Source: Nocardia iowensis
Lineage (GTDB): Bacteria; Actinomycetota; Actinomycetes; Mycobacteriales; Mycobacteriaceae
Direction of reading: 5' to 3'
NCBI RefSeq assembly: GCF_019222765.1
Contig: NZ_CP078145.1
Coordinates: 8,804,001 to 8,868,000 of the forward strand
Length of the DNA stretch: 64,000 nt
Shown here in pieces: positions 9,207-17,324 of the stretch; position 1 is the first letter of the stretch, and each line of letters begins with the position of its first letter. Made by a program: the position numbers and the translations under genes. The notes beneath the pieces are model-generated. The model saw only the letters and a program-made list of their open reading frames with translations, had not been told where the DNA came from and did no database searches.

Positions 9207-9329
9207 GTCGAGTGATGGTGCACCGACCCGTCGAGGAAGTCGCGGCCGCGTCATGGCGATACCCGCGACCCGCGGCTGATTCGAGGGGTCGGGGTCCGAC
9301 CGTGGACCCGCGAGCACCGCGGACAACTA

Positions 9330-9343
9330 TGTAACTCGTTCTA
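9330..9343. promoter_or_regulatory. KstR-like box 2 (TGTAACTCGTTCTA)
   Basis: Matches all fixed positions of TNNAACNNGTTNNA, the consensus recognised by the TetR-family cholesterol regulator KstR in mycobacteria and rhodococci. It is 57 bp upstream of the NMO start, a good operator position. Related TetR regulators use similar boxes, so the identity of the regulator is an inference. Confidence 0.55.
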
Positions 9344-9399
9344 GGACAGCTGCTGCTCGTCGTTCGCGGCGGCGGAGCGGTGAGGGAGACCAGCACGCC

Positions 9400-10524
9400 A
9401 TGCGTACCGAAATCTGCGAACGGCTCGGGATCGAATTCCCCATCTTCGCGTTCACCCACTGCCGCGACGTGGCGGCCGCGGTCAGCAATGCCGGCGGCCT
9501 CGGCGTGCTCGGTGCGGTCGGCTTCACCGCCGACGAGCTCGAGGTCGAGCTGACCTGGCTCGATGAGCATGTGCACGGCGTATACGGCGTCGACCTGGTC
9601 ATTCCCAGCAAATACGAGGGCAAGGGCATGGACGGCCTCACCCCCGACGAGCTGGAAACCAAACTGGCCGAGCTGGTTCCGCACGGCCACCGCGACTTCG
9701 CCGAGAAGATCCTGGCCGACCACGGCGTCCCGCAGCTGCCCGACGGCGAGCGGCACAACCAGCTGCTCGGCTGGACCGCGACGACCGCGGCCCCGCAGGT
9801 CGAGGTGATCCTGCGGCACCCGAAGGCCAAGCTGGTCGCCAACGCCCTCGGCACCCCACCCGACGATGTGATCAAGCAGGTGCAGGACTCCGGCAAGCTC
9901 ATCGGCGCACTGTGCGGTTCGGTGAAGCACGCGCTCAACCACAAGAACGCGGGCCTGGACTTCGTCGTCTGCCAGGGCACCGAGGGCGGCGGGCACTGCG
10001 GGGAGATCTCGTCGCTGGTGCTGTGGCCGCAGGTGATCGACGCCGTCGGCGACCTGCCGGTGCTCGCGGCGGGCGGCATCGGCAACGGTCGCCAGGTCGC
10101 CGCCGCGATGGCGATGGGCGCGGCGGGCGCGTGGACCGGGTCGCTGTGGCTGACCGTCGAGGAGGCCAATGTGCCACCCGCGCAGATGCAGACCTATATC
10201 GATGCCTCCAGCCACGACACCGTGCGTTCGCGCTCGTGGACCGGTAAGCCGTGCCGCATGCTGCGCAACGATTGGACCGATGCCTGGGAGCAGTCCGACA
10301 CCCCCGACCCGCTGCCCATGCCGCTGCAGATGATGGTGGCGCTGGACGGCGTCAAGCGTGGGCACCGCTACCCCGAGGCCGCCAAGGACGTGAACTTCAA
10401 CCCGGTCGGCCAGGTGGTCGGCATGATGAAACGGGTCGAGCGCTCCGCCGACGTGGTCGGACGACTGATCGAGGAGTACGTGGAGGCCTGCGATCGGCTC
10501 AACAAGCTCAACGGCGGACTGTAG
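9400..10524 (+). CDS. nitronate monooxygenase/2-nitropropane dioxygenase-family flavoprotein
   Basis: 374 residues beginning MRTEICERLGIEFPIFAFTHC. The TIM-barrel FMN pattern is visible: AAAVSNAGGLGVLGAV near the start, QGTEGGGHCGEISS in the middle, and LPVLAAGGIGNGRQVAAAMAMGA for FMN phosphate binding. From memory it resembles the mycobacterial Rv1533 type more than classic nitroalkane oxidases; several such proteins act in lipid or steroid metabolism. The KstR-like boxes upstream support a lipid role. It ends back to back with the DUF5996 gene, the stop codons being adjacent. Confidence 0.88.
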   Translation: MRTEICERLGIEFPIFAFTHCRDVAAAVSNAGGLGVLGAVGFTADELEVELTWLDEHVHGVYGVDLVIPSKYEGKGMDGLTPDELETKLAELVPHGHRDFAEKILADHGVPQLPDGERHNQLLGWTATTAAPQVEVILRHPKAKLVANALGTPPDDVIKQVQDSGKLIGALCGSVKHALNHKNAGLDFVVCQGTEGGGHCGEISSLVLWPQVIDAVGDLPVLAAGGIGNGRQVAAAMAMGAAGAWTGSLWLTVEEANVPPAQMQTYIDASSHDTVRSRSWTGKPCRMLRNDWTDAWEQSDTPDPLPMPLQMMVALDGVKRGHRYPEAAKDVNFNPVGQVVGMMKRVERSADVVGRLIEEYVEACDRLNKLNGGL

Positions 10525-11496
10525 TCAGTCGGGCCACTCCGGCCAGCCCTTTTCGCGGAGCACCGGGTCGGTGATGCCGCCCCAGCAGACCAGCTGATCG
10601 GCATCCCACCCGGCGAGCTCGGCGCCGTTGGCGTAGACGGACTGGAAGAACTCGAGTGCGGCGCCAACCGGGTCGGCGGTCGCGCGGGCGGTGTCGTAGG
10701 GGTAGTACGCGGAATGGCCCGCGCCGGAAGCGACCCAGTATGCGCCGGCCGGGGTCAGCGGGCGTTCGGCCAGACCGGCGGGTTCGGGCGCGGTGTAGGA
10801 GTAGAAGGTCGGCTCGGGTACTTTGTCGTCGCCGAACCAGAATCCGGAACTGATCACCTCGCGCGAATACGCCTCGCGGGTCACCGAATCCACCGTGTCG
10901 GGCAGCTCGATATGCCGCGGCGAAAACCGCTGCACCGCGATATCGAAAGTGTGCCAGAACAATTGGACCGGGCTGATCTTGCCGGAGTAGGTCGCGCTGA
11001 ACTCCTCCAGTATCCGCCCGACCTGGCTCTGTACCCGAAAAGCGTGCTGTGCTTTGTCGGGGTCATAGTCCCGATGCTCGTCGTCGTCCTCGAACGGCCG
11101 CCGCGCGTCCGGTAGATCGAACGGGTGCGGGTGCGCCAGCACGACATCCACATCGAGGTCACGCAGGCCGTGCAGCACGTCACCATAGAAGGTGGCGACC
11201 GACTGATCGATCAGATCGATCTCGACCTCGATGCCCTGATCCGTCGCGATCCGCAGCACGTGATCGAAGAAGTCGAACGCGCAGGTGAACACCGGCCCGT
11301 TGCGCGCGGAGCCGAGCGGGACGGTGGTCCAGCCGCGGGCGGTGAGCCGGTAGGTCATGTGCCACCAGTGGTTGCGCCGGATGCCCTTGGCCAGCGCCAC
11401 CTTGCCCACGATCTGGGCGAAGCGGTGCAATGTCTCCTTGGTCGGTCGCCAGGAATCCAGCGGAATCGCGGGCAACGGCTCGAATGAGACGGTCAT
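10525..11496 (-). CDS. DUF5996 family protein
   Basis: 323 residues. The beginning (DSWRPTKETLHRFAQIVGKVALAK, continuing to NHWWHMTYRLTARGWT) matches the DUF5996 pattern of a Trp/His-rich NHWWH segment followed by a TARG strand. No signal peptide or membrane segment is visible. Repeated aromatic and His residues in the second half (FWHTFDIAVQRF, FYSYTAPEP) could form an active site, but no biochemical role is known to me. It is convergent with the NMO gene without any spacer. Confidence 0.8.
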   Translation of the reverse strand: MTVSFEPLPAIPLDSWRPTKETLHRFAQIVGKVALAKGIRRNHWWHMTYRLTARGWTTVPLGSARNGPVFTCAFDFFDHVLRIATDQGIEVEIDLIDQSVATFYGDVLHGLRDLDVDVVLAHPHPFDLPDARRPFEDDDEHRDYDPDKAQHAFRVQSQVGRILEEFSATYSGKISPVQLFWHTFDIAVQRFSPRHIELPDTVDSVTREAYSREVISSGFWFGDDKVPEPTFYSYTAPEPAGLAERPLTPAGAYWVASGAGHSAYYPYDTARATADPVGAALEFFQSVYANGAELAGWDADQLVCWGGITDPVLREKGWPEWPD

Positions 11497-11571
11497 GGGA
11501 GAAAACGGTACGCCGTTGCGACTATCGATCCCCTCGACCGCTCCCCGGCCAGGGCGGCGGCCGATCGTCCG

Positions 11572-12474
11572 CTAGTCCAGCCGCTTCGCGAGGAAGCGGT
11601 CGAGTCGGCCCAGCAGTGCTTCGGGGATCAACCGGTTCATCAGGTCGGACAGGTCGTCCACCTTCAGTAAGCGCGCCGCCGCGCGGGCGCCGCCCGGTGA
11701 TACCCGGGTGGCCAGATAGAGGGCGCGCGCCTCGATCGGCGTCGGCACCACCGCCGGATTCCGGGCGGCAACGCGCACAATCGTTTTCGCGATCGTTTCC
11801 GGGCTGTGCGCGACCAGCTTGGCGGCGTACCTGGAGATATTGCGGGTGCGCCGCGCCGCGACATCAGCCAACCCGACCGCCTGTGCGGAATCGTAGAAGC
11901 CGGTATCGACGAACGCCGGGCAGATCGCGCTCACCCCGACGCCGGTTCCGGCGAACTCCAATCGCAAACCCTCGGTGAGCATTTGGGCGGCCGCCTTGGT
12001 CGTGCAATAGGGCGTGCTGAGTGGAATCGGGGTGAAGGCGGCGACCGAGGTGACGTTGATGATTCGCCCGCCCGTGCCCGCGTCGATCATCTGCCTGCCG
12101 AAGAACGTCGACCCGTAGACCAGACCCCACAGGTTCACGCCCATCAACCGATCCCAGTCCTCGATGGTGTGCTCCAGAAATGGTCCGGCCGTGGTGAATC
12201 CGGCGTTGTTGACCAGCACCCGCGGCACACCGTGCGCGCTGTACACATCGTCGGCGAAGTCCGCCATCGCTTCGGCGTCGGACACGTCCACCTGGTAGGG
12301 CACGGCGCGTTCACCTTCGAGGCGGATCGATGCCACGGTGTCCACCACGCGTTCCTTGTCGATGTCGGCGGCGATGACGGTGGCGCCGCGGCGGGCGAAG
12401 CGCTGCGCGGTCGCGCGGCCGATGCCACTCCCGGCCCCGGTGATGACGACAATCTCGTTGTCGAAGCCTGCCAT
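11572..12474 (-). CDS. short-chain dehydrogenase/reductase (SDR)
   Basis: 300 residues from ATG 12474 (MAGFDNEIVVITGAGSGIGRA). Classical SDR motifs: TGAGSGIG cofactor loop, NNAG, Ser in NVTSVAAF and YCTTK active-site Tyr/Lys. The extended C-terminus (about 50 residues, RLIPEALLGRLDRFLAKRL) is typical of mycobacterial lipid-associated SDRs. It is divergent from the esterase across a promoter containing a perfect 15-bp operator, and the second SDR of the locus is similar in layout, so both probably act on alcohols or ketones released from lipids. Upstream start codons in the same frame were rejected because they run through that operator. Confidence 0.88.
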   Translation of the reverse strand: MAGFDNEIVVITGAGSGIGRATAQRFARRGATVIAADIDKERVVDTVASIRLEGERAVPYQVDVSDAEAMADFADDVYSAHGVPRVLVNNAGFTTAGPFLEHTIEDWDRLMGVNLWGLVYGSTFFGRQMIDAGTGGRIINVTSVAAFTPIPLSTPYCTTKAAAQMLTEGLRLEFAGTGVGVSAICPAFVDTGFYDSAQAVGLADVAARRTRNISRYAAKLVAHSPETIAKTIVRVAARNPAVVPTPIEARALYLATRVSPGGARAAARLLKVDDLSDLMNRLIPEALLGRLDRFLAKRLD

Positions 12475-12516
12475 GTGACTTCCCTTGTTCGCGGATCCGC
12501 CAGCAGAACTGCTGTT

Positions 12517-12531
12517 ACTGTCTGAGACAGT
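12517..12531. promoter_or_regulatory. operator ACTGTCTGAGACAGT (regulon copy 1, perfect)
   Basis: A perfect 15-bp palindrome around a central G, in the divergent promoter between the SDR (12474) and the esterase (12596). Related copies lie at 14744, 15626, 15651 and 17274, all within 5 kb of the GntR gene, which is the obvious candidate binder. Confidence 0.75.
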
Positions 12532-12595
12532 GTACACTTTTCTGACGCGCCCACTGCCGAAGCGCGCAAGGGATTCCTGCCTGGAGGAACCGCAT

Positions 12596-13690
12596 ATGAC
12601 CGCGATCGAGATCCCCGTCGAGCAGGCGCACCTGCCGGACGGTCCGAAGGCCCGCTCCAGCGTCACCGTGGAAATACCGAATCGGGCCAGCCTGATTTCC
12701 CGCGTGATCAACCCACTGCTGTTCGCGACGGTGCGGGCCAGCCTCGAAACCCTTTCTATCGCAGGCGAATACGGACCCGTTCGAAGTAAAAGGATCTTCA
12801 CGATCAGCAGTTACACAGACGCACCGGCCGCCGTACTCGTCGCGGTCGCGGGCACCCGGCGCAGGACGGTACTGCTCGACAACTGCCATGCCGAGTGGGT
12901 CTGGCATCGAGGCACCGCGGATCCGGGCATGCGCACCGACACCGCGATTCTCTACTTCCACGGCGGCGGTTTCGTCTCCTGCGGGCTGCGCACCCACCGG
13001 CGGATCGTGTCCAAGATCGCGCGGGCCAGCAATATGCCCGTGCTGAATGTGGCGTATCGCCAACTGCCGCAGGCACATATCACCGACAGCATTGCCGACG
13101 GCGTCGCCGCCTACCGTTACCTGCTGAACCGTGGCTTTTCTGGCGAGCGCATCATCGTGGCGGGCGATTCGGCGGGCGCCGGGCTGGCCTTCAGCGTGGC
13201 ACTGGCCGCACGTGCTGCCGGACTGCCCGTGCCCGGCGGCATCACCGCGCTGGCGCCGTGGGCCGATCTCGATCCGGCCGCGAAGTACGCGCACCCGAAC
13301 GCCCTGCGGGACCCGGTCATTCCGATCCGCGGCCTGGATCTGATCACCCGCTGGGGTTACCGGATCGGCGGCGAGCTCGACCCGGCCTGGTCGCCGGTCG
13401 ACCACGACTTCACCGGGCTCCCACCGGCACTCATCCTCGTCGGCTCGAACGAGGTGCTGCTCGCCGATGCCGAACAGCTCGCCGCACGCTGCGGCGAGGC
13501 GGGAGTCCCGTGCCGACTGCAGATCTGGGATCGGCAGGCGCATGTCTTCGTCGCGGGCGCCGACATACTGCCCGAGGGCCGGGCCGCCTTTCGCGAGATC
13601 GGCGCCTTCCACCAGCAGGTGCTGACCGGCAGCACCGTTGCCTACCGCGGCCGACTGCGGCGGTTGTTCCGCGGGAACGCGGCGGCATGA
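12596..13690 (+). CDS. alpha/beta hydrolase, hormone-sensitive-lipase family esterase (LipR/LipN-like)
   Basis: 364 residues. ATG 12596 has a CTGGAGGAAC ribosome-binding site. The oxyanion motif HGGG starts at His122 and the nucleophile motif GDSAGAG places Ser192; the acid and His follow in LVGSNEVLLADAE and DRQAHVF. This is the HSL group of esterases, cytoplasmic or membrane-associated, cleaving short to medium acyl esters. It heads a rightward unit with the next SDR (16 bp apart) and shares an operator with the divergent SDR. The combination of esterase, SDRs and flavin monooxygenases recalls the mycobacterial mymA locus. Confidence 0.88.
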   Translation: MTAIEIPVEQAHLPDGPKARSSVTVEIPNRASLISRVINPLLFATVRASLETLSIAGEYGPVRSKRIFTISSYTDAPAAVLVAVAGTRRRTVLLDNCHAEWVWHRGTADPGMRTDTAILYFHGGGFVSCGLRTHRRIVSKIARASNMPVLNVAYRQLPQAHITDSIADGVAAYRYLLNRGFSGERIIVAGDSAGAGLAFSVALAARAAGLPVPGGITALAPWADLDPAAKYAHPNALRDPVIPIRGLDLITRWGYRIGGELDPAWSPVDHDFTGLPPALILVGSNEVLLADAEQLAARCGEAGVPCRLQIWDRQAHVFVAGADILPEGRAAFREIGAFHQQVLTGSTVAYRGRLRRLFRGNAAA

Positions 13691-13706
13691 GCACGAGGAG
13701 AACCTG

Positions 13707-14660
13707 ATGACCGACTTCTATCCCGGCCTCGCCGTCGTCACCGGGGCGGGCAGCGGCATCGGTCGCGGCACCGCCAAGGCGCTCGCCGAGCGCGGGGCGG
13801 AGGTGATCGTCGCTGATCTCAACTATGCGACCGCGAAAGACACTGTGGCGCTCATTCGTTCAGCGGGCGGGCTGGCCTTTCCCTATGCGCTGGATGTCGC
13901 CGACACCGCTGCGCTGGAAACGTTCGGCGCCTACGTCAAAGACAATCACGGCGTACCCGACGTGGTGGTGAACAATGCCGGAATCCTGGTGGGCGGACCG
14001 TTTCTCGACGTCCCGCTGGACGATTTGCGGCGCATCATCGATATCAACATGATGGCGATGATCCACGGCTGCCGGATCTTCGGTGCCCAGATGGTGGCGC
14101 GCGGCACCGGCGGCCACCTGGTGAACATCTCCTCCATGGCGGCCTTCGCACCCGCCCGACTCGTTACGCCGTACAGCATCAGCAAGGCGGGGGTGAAGCA
14201 TTTCAGCGAGACGCTGCGCGCCGAGCTCGCCGCACACAAGATCGGTGTGACGGTGGTGTGCCCCGGTCTGATCGCGACGAATCTCGCGGCGACAGCGGCG
14301 GTTTCGTCGGTGACCGCGGATCAGGTCGCGATCGGCAAACAGGGCATCACCAAGGGCATGTCGATCCTGGGCATGCATCCGGACAAGGCGGGACACAAAA
14401 TCGTCGATGCGATCGCCAAGAACGAAGCGGTCAAGACGCTGCGCCCGGAGGCGTGGGTGGGATATCGCATCGCCAGGGCGCTGCCGCGCACGACTCGCAC
14501 CGCGTTGCGGATCGTCACCGGGCCCGAACTCGAACTTCTCGCCCGGCTGGTGATCGATCATCCAACGGCGATCGACTTCGCCAAGCGCGCGGTCGAGCGC
14601 ATGCCGCGGCGGCGTGGGTTGCAAACGTATTGGGCCCCACCGGAATCTGTCGAGAATTGA
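13707..14660 (+). CDS. short-chain dehydrogenase/reductase (SDR)
   Basis: 317 residues. ATG 13707 follows ACGAGGAGAACCTG. Motifs: TGAGSGIG, NNAG (VVVNNAG), NISSMAAF and YSISK. The C-terminal extension of about 60 residues (LARLVIDHPTAIDFAKRAVERM) parallels that of the SDR at 11572. Sits 16 bp after the esterase and is very probably co-transcribed with it. It would oxidise or reduce an alcohol/ketone, perhaps a product of esterase or monooxygenase action. Confidence 0.88.
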   Translation: MTDFYPGLAVVTGAGSGIGRGTAKALAERGAEVIVADLNYATAKDTVALIRSAGGLAFPYALDVADTAALETFGAYVKDNHGVPDVVVNNAGILVGGPFLDVPLDDLRRIIDINMMAMIHGCRIFGAQMVARGTGGHLVNISSMAAFAPARLVTPYSISKAGVKHFSETLRAELAAHKIGVTVVCPGLIATNLAATAAVSSVTADQVAIGKQGITKGMSILGMHPDKAGHKIVDAIAKNEAVKTLRPEAWVGYRIARALPRTTRTALRIVTGPELELLARLVIDHPTAIDFAKRAVERMPRRRGLQTYWAPPESVEN

Positions 14661-14661
14661 G

Positions 14662-14723
14662 CCAGGTATGCCACAGGTCCTCGGCCGAATACCGGCTTGA
14701 CCGAGGCCCGTCGGCACACCTGG
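14662..14723. terminator. nested hairpin downstream of the esterase-SDR unit
   Basis: The outer arms CCAGGT (14662-14667) and ACCTGG (14718-14723) enclose inner arms CCTCGG (14679-14684) and CCGAGG (14701-14706). It starts just after the SDR stop. No U-tract follows, so termination is only a possibility. Confidence 0.35.
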
Positions 14724-14743
14724 GCCGGACCCTCACCTACCTT

Positions 14744-14754
14744 TGTCTGAGACA
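14744..14754. promoter_or_regulatory. operator core TGTCTGAGACA (regulon copy 2, between convergent genes)
   Basis: Perfect 11-bp palindrome identical to the core of copy 1, flanked by TT and GAT. It lies between the ends of two convergent genes, the SDR (to 14660) and GntR (from 14822), where no obvious promoter is needed. Confidence 0.55.
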
Positions 14755-14821
14755 GATAGCCGAGGGTGGGGACGGCCCGATGTATCGCCGCGCAAGACCG
14801 ATGGTGTCGATGCTGGTGCGA

Positions 14822-15598
14822 TCAGGCGGTGGCCGCGTGCCCGTCGTCCGCGTGCTCGTCGGCCCCGCCGACCAGTTCCTCGAAGCGCAGGATCACCCGC
14901 TCGTGGTACATCCCGAACAGATCCTCGAACAGCGCGACCTGCGCGTCGGACGGTCCGGAACCGGAATCCCACACGGCCGCGAGCGCCCGCCAGACCAGCA
15001 CGTGCAGGTCCGGCGCGCCAGCGAAGAACGCCTCGACCGCTTCCGGTACCTCGAGCACCATCTCACCGACCGAGTTCAGAATCGCCCGCTGCATGGTGAG
15101 TCCGAGCGCGGTGAGCAGCTTGCGCACCAGGCCGACCTCGACCGCCAGAATCTGGCGCAGGTCTGGATCGTCCTGCCGGGCAATGGATTCGAGCTTATCG
15201 ATCTCGGCCTTCAGCACGGCCTGGTCGATCGCCTGTTCGCTGCCGGTATAGGCGAGCAGCGTCTCCATCACGATGCCGCGCTCGACATCGACGATGTCGC
15301 GGAACATCTCTATCGCGATGTCCGGCATCGGAATCGAGAAGCGGAACAGCTGCCGGTACACATCGACACCGCCGGCTTCGCGGACATCGCGAATGGTGAA
15401 GCCCTTGCCGCGGCGCGCTTCGACGAAACCGTTCGTCTCCAACCGCCCCAGCGTCAGCTGCGCGGTCGCCCGGTTCATGTCGAATTCCTCGGCCACCTGG
15501 CGGACGGACGGCATGAGATCCCCCGGCTGATACTCCCCCGCGGCAACCCGGCGTGCCAACTCATCGGCAACGTCGGCGACTACCGTCTGGGATCCCAT
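14822..15598 (-). CDS. GntR-family transcriptional regulator
   Basis: 258 residues. I chose ATG 15598 because AAAGGTG sits eight bases before it. The N-terminal winged helix is of the GntR type (VADELARRVAAGEYQPGDLMPSVRQVAEEF, then MNRATAQLTLGRLETNGFVEARRGKG, about residues 6-75). The C-terminal half is an all-alpha acidic ligand domain of FadR/FCD-like size. It is flanked by the esterase/SDR genes and the flavin monooxygenases, and palindromes CTGTCnnAGACAG lie in its own promoter and in theirs. It therefore probably represses this locus and itself, with a fatty acid or acyl derivative as likely ligand; this is inference. Confidence 0.88.
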   Translation of the reverse strand: MGSQTVVADVADELARRVAAGEYQPGDLMPSVRQVAEEFDMNRATAQLTLGRLETNGFVEARRGKGFTIRDVREAGGVDVYRQLFRFSIPMPDIAIEMFRDIVDVERGIVMETLLAYTGSEQAIDQAVLKAEIDKLESIARQDDPDLRQILAVEVGLVRKLLTALGLTMQRAILNSVGEMVLEVPEAVEAFFAGAPDLHVLVWRALAAVWDSGSGPSDAQVALFEDLFGMYHERVILRFEELVGGADEHADDGHAATA

Positions 15599-15625
15599 CG
15601 AAGTCACCTTTCGACTACGTTCGAA

Positions 15626-15640
15626 TACGTCCCAGACAGT
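15626..15640. promoter_or_regulatory. operator TACGTCCCAGACAGT (regulon copy 3, imperfect)
   Basis: Contains the conserved right half AGACAGT and GTC of the left half. It is 28 bp upstream of the GntR start, the place expected for autoregulation. Confidence 0.55.
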
Positions 15641-15650
15641 CTAAGCCCTA

Positions 15651-15663
15651 CTGTGCCAGACTG
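15651..15663. promoter_or_regulatory. degenerate operator CTGTGCCAGACTG (regulon copy 4)
   Basis: Matches CTGTCCCAGACAG at 11 of 13 positions and lies 42 bp before the UbiB-like gene, close to copy 3, so both divergent promoters may be covered. Confidence 0.4.
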
Positions 15664-15704
15664 CACGTGTGCAACACTGGTCCGCGCACAGTGTGAGGTG
15701 AGTC

Positions 15705-17195
15705 ATGGCGATCCGGCGCAGCGGCGATAGTTCTGACGAGGGTTCAACGAGCAGGCGCTCGCGCTTGTTCGCGTCAAGGTCCGACGGCAAACCCCCAGTT
15801 CGCACCGCTGTTCGCAATGCCAAGCTCGCCGCGCTGCCGTTGGCCTTCGCCGGGCGGCAGGCCGCGGGCGTCGGCAAGCGGGCGCTCGGCAGATCGTCCG
15901 AAGAAGTCAATCGAGACATCCAGATGCGTACCGCGCAGCACATGTTCGAGGTGCTCGGCGAACTGAAGGGCTGTGCCGCGAAACTCGGTCAGCTGCTTGC
16001 CATTTACGAACTGGCACTGCCGCCGGAGATCGCCGAGCCCTACCGGATCGCGTTGAGCCAACTGCAGGATTCGGCGCCGATCATGCTGCCGAAGACCGTG
16101 CACGAGGCCATCGCGGCCAGCATGGGCGAGGACTGGCGTTGGCATTTCCAGGAATTCGACGATCGGCGCGCGGCCGCGGCCTCGCTCGGCCAGGTGCACC
16201 GCGCGGTGTGGCACGACGGCAGGCCGGTCGCGGTCAAGGTCATGTATCCCGGCGGCCGCCAGGCCGTGGAGGGCGACCTGGACCAACTGCGGCGAATCTG
16301 CCACCTGGCCACCATCTTCCTGCCCGGTGCCGACGTCAAGGCGGTCACCGAGGCGATCTGCGACTGCGTGCGCGAGGAACTCGACTACGCGGCCGAAGCC
16401 GAATATCAACGCGCCTTCGCCGCGGCCTACGCGGACGATCCGGACTTCTATGTGCCGCGGGTGGTCGCGCAGCGCGGCGACGTGTTGATCACCGAATGGG
16501 TCGAGGGCACACCGCTGACCCGCATCGTGGCCTCGGGTGCGCAATCCGAGCGCAATCGGGTCGGCATGCTCATGCTCCGGTTCGTCACCTCCGGCTGGGG
16601 ACAGCACGGCTTGCTCTACGCCGACCCGCATCCCGGCAATTTCCGGGTGCTGCCGGACGGGCGGCTCGGCGTGGTCGACTTCGGGGCCTGCTGCGCTTGG
16701 CCGCCGGAGGGTTTCCAGGAGCTGGCGCTGGACTACTGCAAGGCCTTTTTCGATGGCGGCGGGCCGCAGGAGTTGGCGGCGGCCACCCGGCGGCACGGTT
16801 TCGTGGCCTCCGGACGCACCTTCGACATCGAGGCGCTCTACGCCGCGATCGCGCCGTGCAGCGAGCCGTTCAAGCATCCGACGTATCGGATGACGACGCC
16901 GTGGCTGCGCAGGCAGGTGCTGCGCACCACGAATCCGCGGCTGTCGAATGTGGTGCGGGAGATGACGATGCCCGCCTACTTCACCCCGTTCGCGCGCTCC
17001 GCGCTCACCTTGGTCGGCGTGCTGAGCCAGCTGGAAGCCGAGGGTCCCTACCGCGACGAGATCCTGCGCTGGCTGCCCATGCTCGCCGAGGCACTCGGCG
17101 CCATCGAGGACCCGGACCCGGATCGGCCGGTGGACTTGGCCGCCGTGCGCAAACAACGCGCCGGAACGCAGAACCGCCAGATGTCGGTGGGCTGA
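15705..17195 (+). CDS. ABC1/UbiB-family atypical kinase-like protein
   Basis: 496 residues. Family landmarks occur in order: the KxGQ-type motif ([13 protein letters not shown], about residue 95), the Ala-rich nucleotide loop [14 protein letters not shown], the Lys strand [10 protein letters not shown], the catalytic [12 protein letters not shown] and the metal-binding VVDFGAC. UbiB/ADCK-type proteins bind nucleotide and are linked to isoprenoid or lipid metabolism; direct protein kinase activity is doubtful for most. Divergent from the GntR gene and embedded in the lipid oxidation locus, which hints at a lipid-associated role. The N-terminal 30 residues are basic and Ser-rich. Confidence 0.88.
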   Translation: MAIRRSGDSSDEGSTSRRSRLFASRSDGKPPVRTAVRNAKLAALPLAFAGRQAAGVGKRALGRSSEEVNRDIQMRTAQHMFEVLGELKGCAAKLGQLLAIYELALPPEIAEPYRIALSQLQDSAPIMLPKTVHEAIAASMGEDWRWHFQEFDDRRAAAASLGQVHRAVWHDGRPVAVKVMYPGGRQAVEGDLDQLRRICHLATIFLPGADVKAVTEAICDCVREELDYAAEAEYQRAFAAAYADDPDFYVPRVVAQRGDVLITEWVEGTPLTRIVASGAQSERNRVGMLMLRFVTSGWGQHGLLYADPHPGNFRVLPDGRLGVVDFGACCAWPPEGFQELALDYCKAFFDGGGPQELAAATRRHGFVASGRTFDIEALYAAIAPCSEPFKHPTYRMTTPWLRRQVLRTTNPRLSNVVREMTMPAYFTPFARSALTLVGVLSQLEAEGPYRDEILRWLPMLAEALGAIEDPDPDRPVDLAAVRKQRAGTQNRQMSVG

Positions 17196-17273
17196 CCCCG
17201 GTCGACCGGCGACTTCTCGGCCGTCGCTCGACTGGGGCGAGGTGCCTCGCCAGGCCACGGCGCCCCTGGCCAA

Positions 17274-17288
17274 TCTGTCCCAGACAGT
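17274..17288. promoter_or_regulatory. operator TCTGTCCCAGACAGT (regulon copy 5)
   Basis: Palindromic CTGTC..AGACAG core (left arm 17275-17279), 37 bp upstream of the first flavin monooxygenase start. Same pattern as the copies near the GntR and esterase genes. Confidence 0.65.
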
Positions 17289-17324
17289 GTTATCGTCGCC
17301 GTAGCACTACCAACGGAGGTAACC

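Noticed and set aside
12475..12801. N-terminal extension of the SDR at 11572 to 12801
   Set aside because: Would run through the perfect operator and the divergent esterase promoter and adds no SDR motif.
15774..17273. 499-codon minus-strand frame over the UbiB-like gene
   Set aside because: Composition is that of a reverse shadow; the plus strand has complete UbiB motifs.
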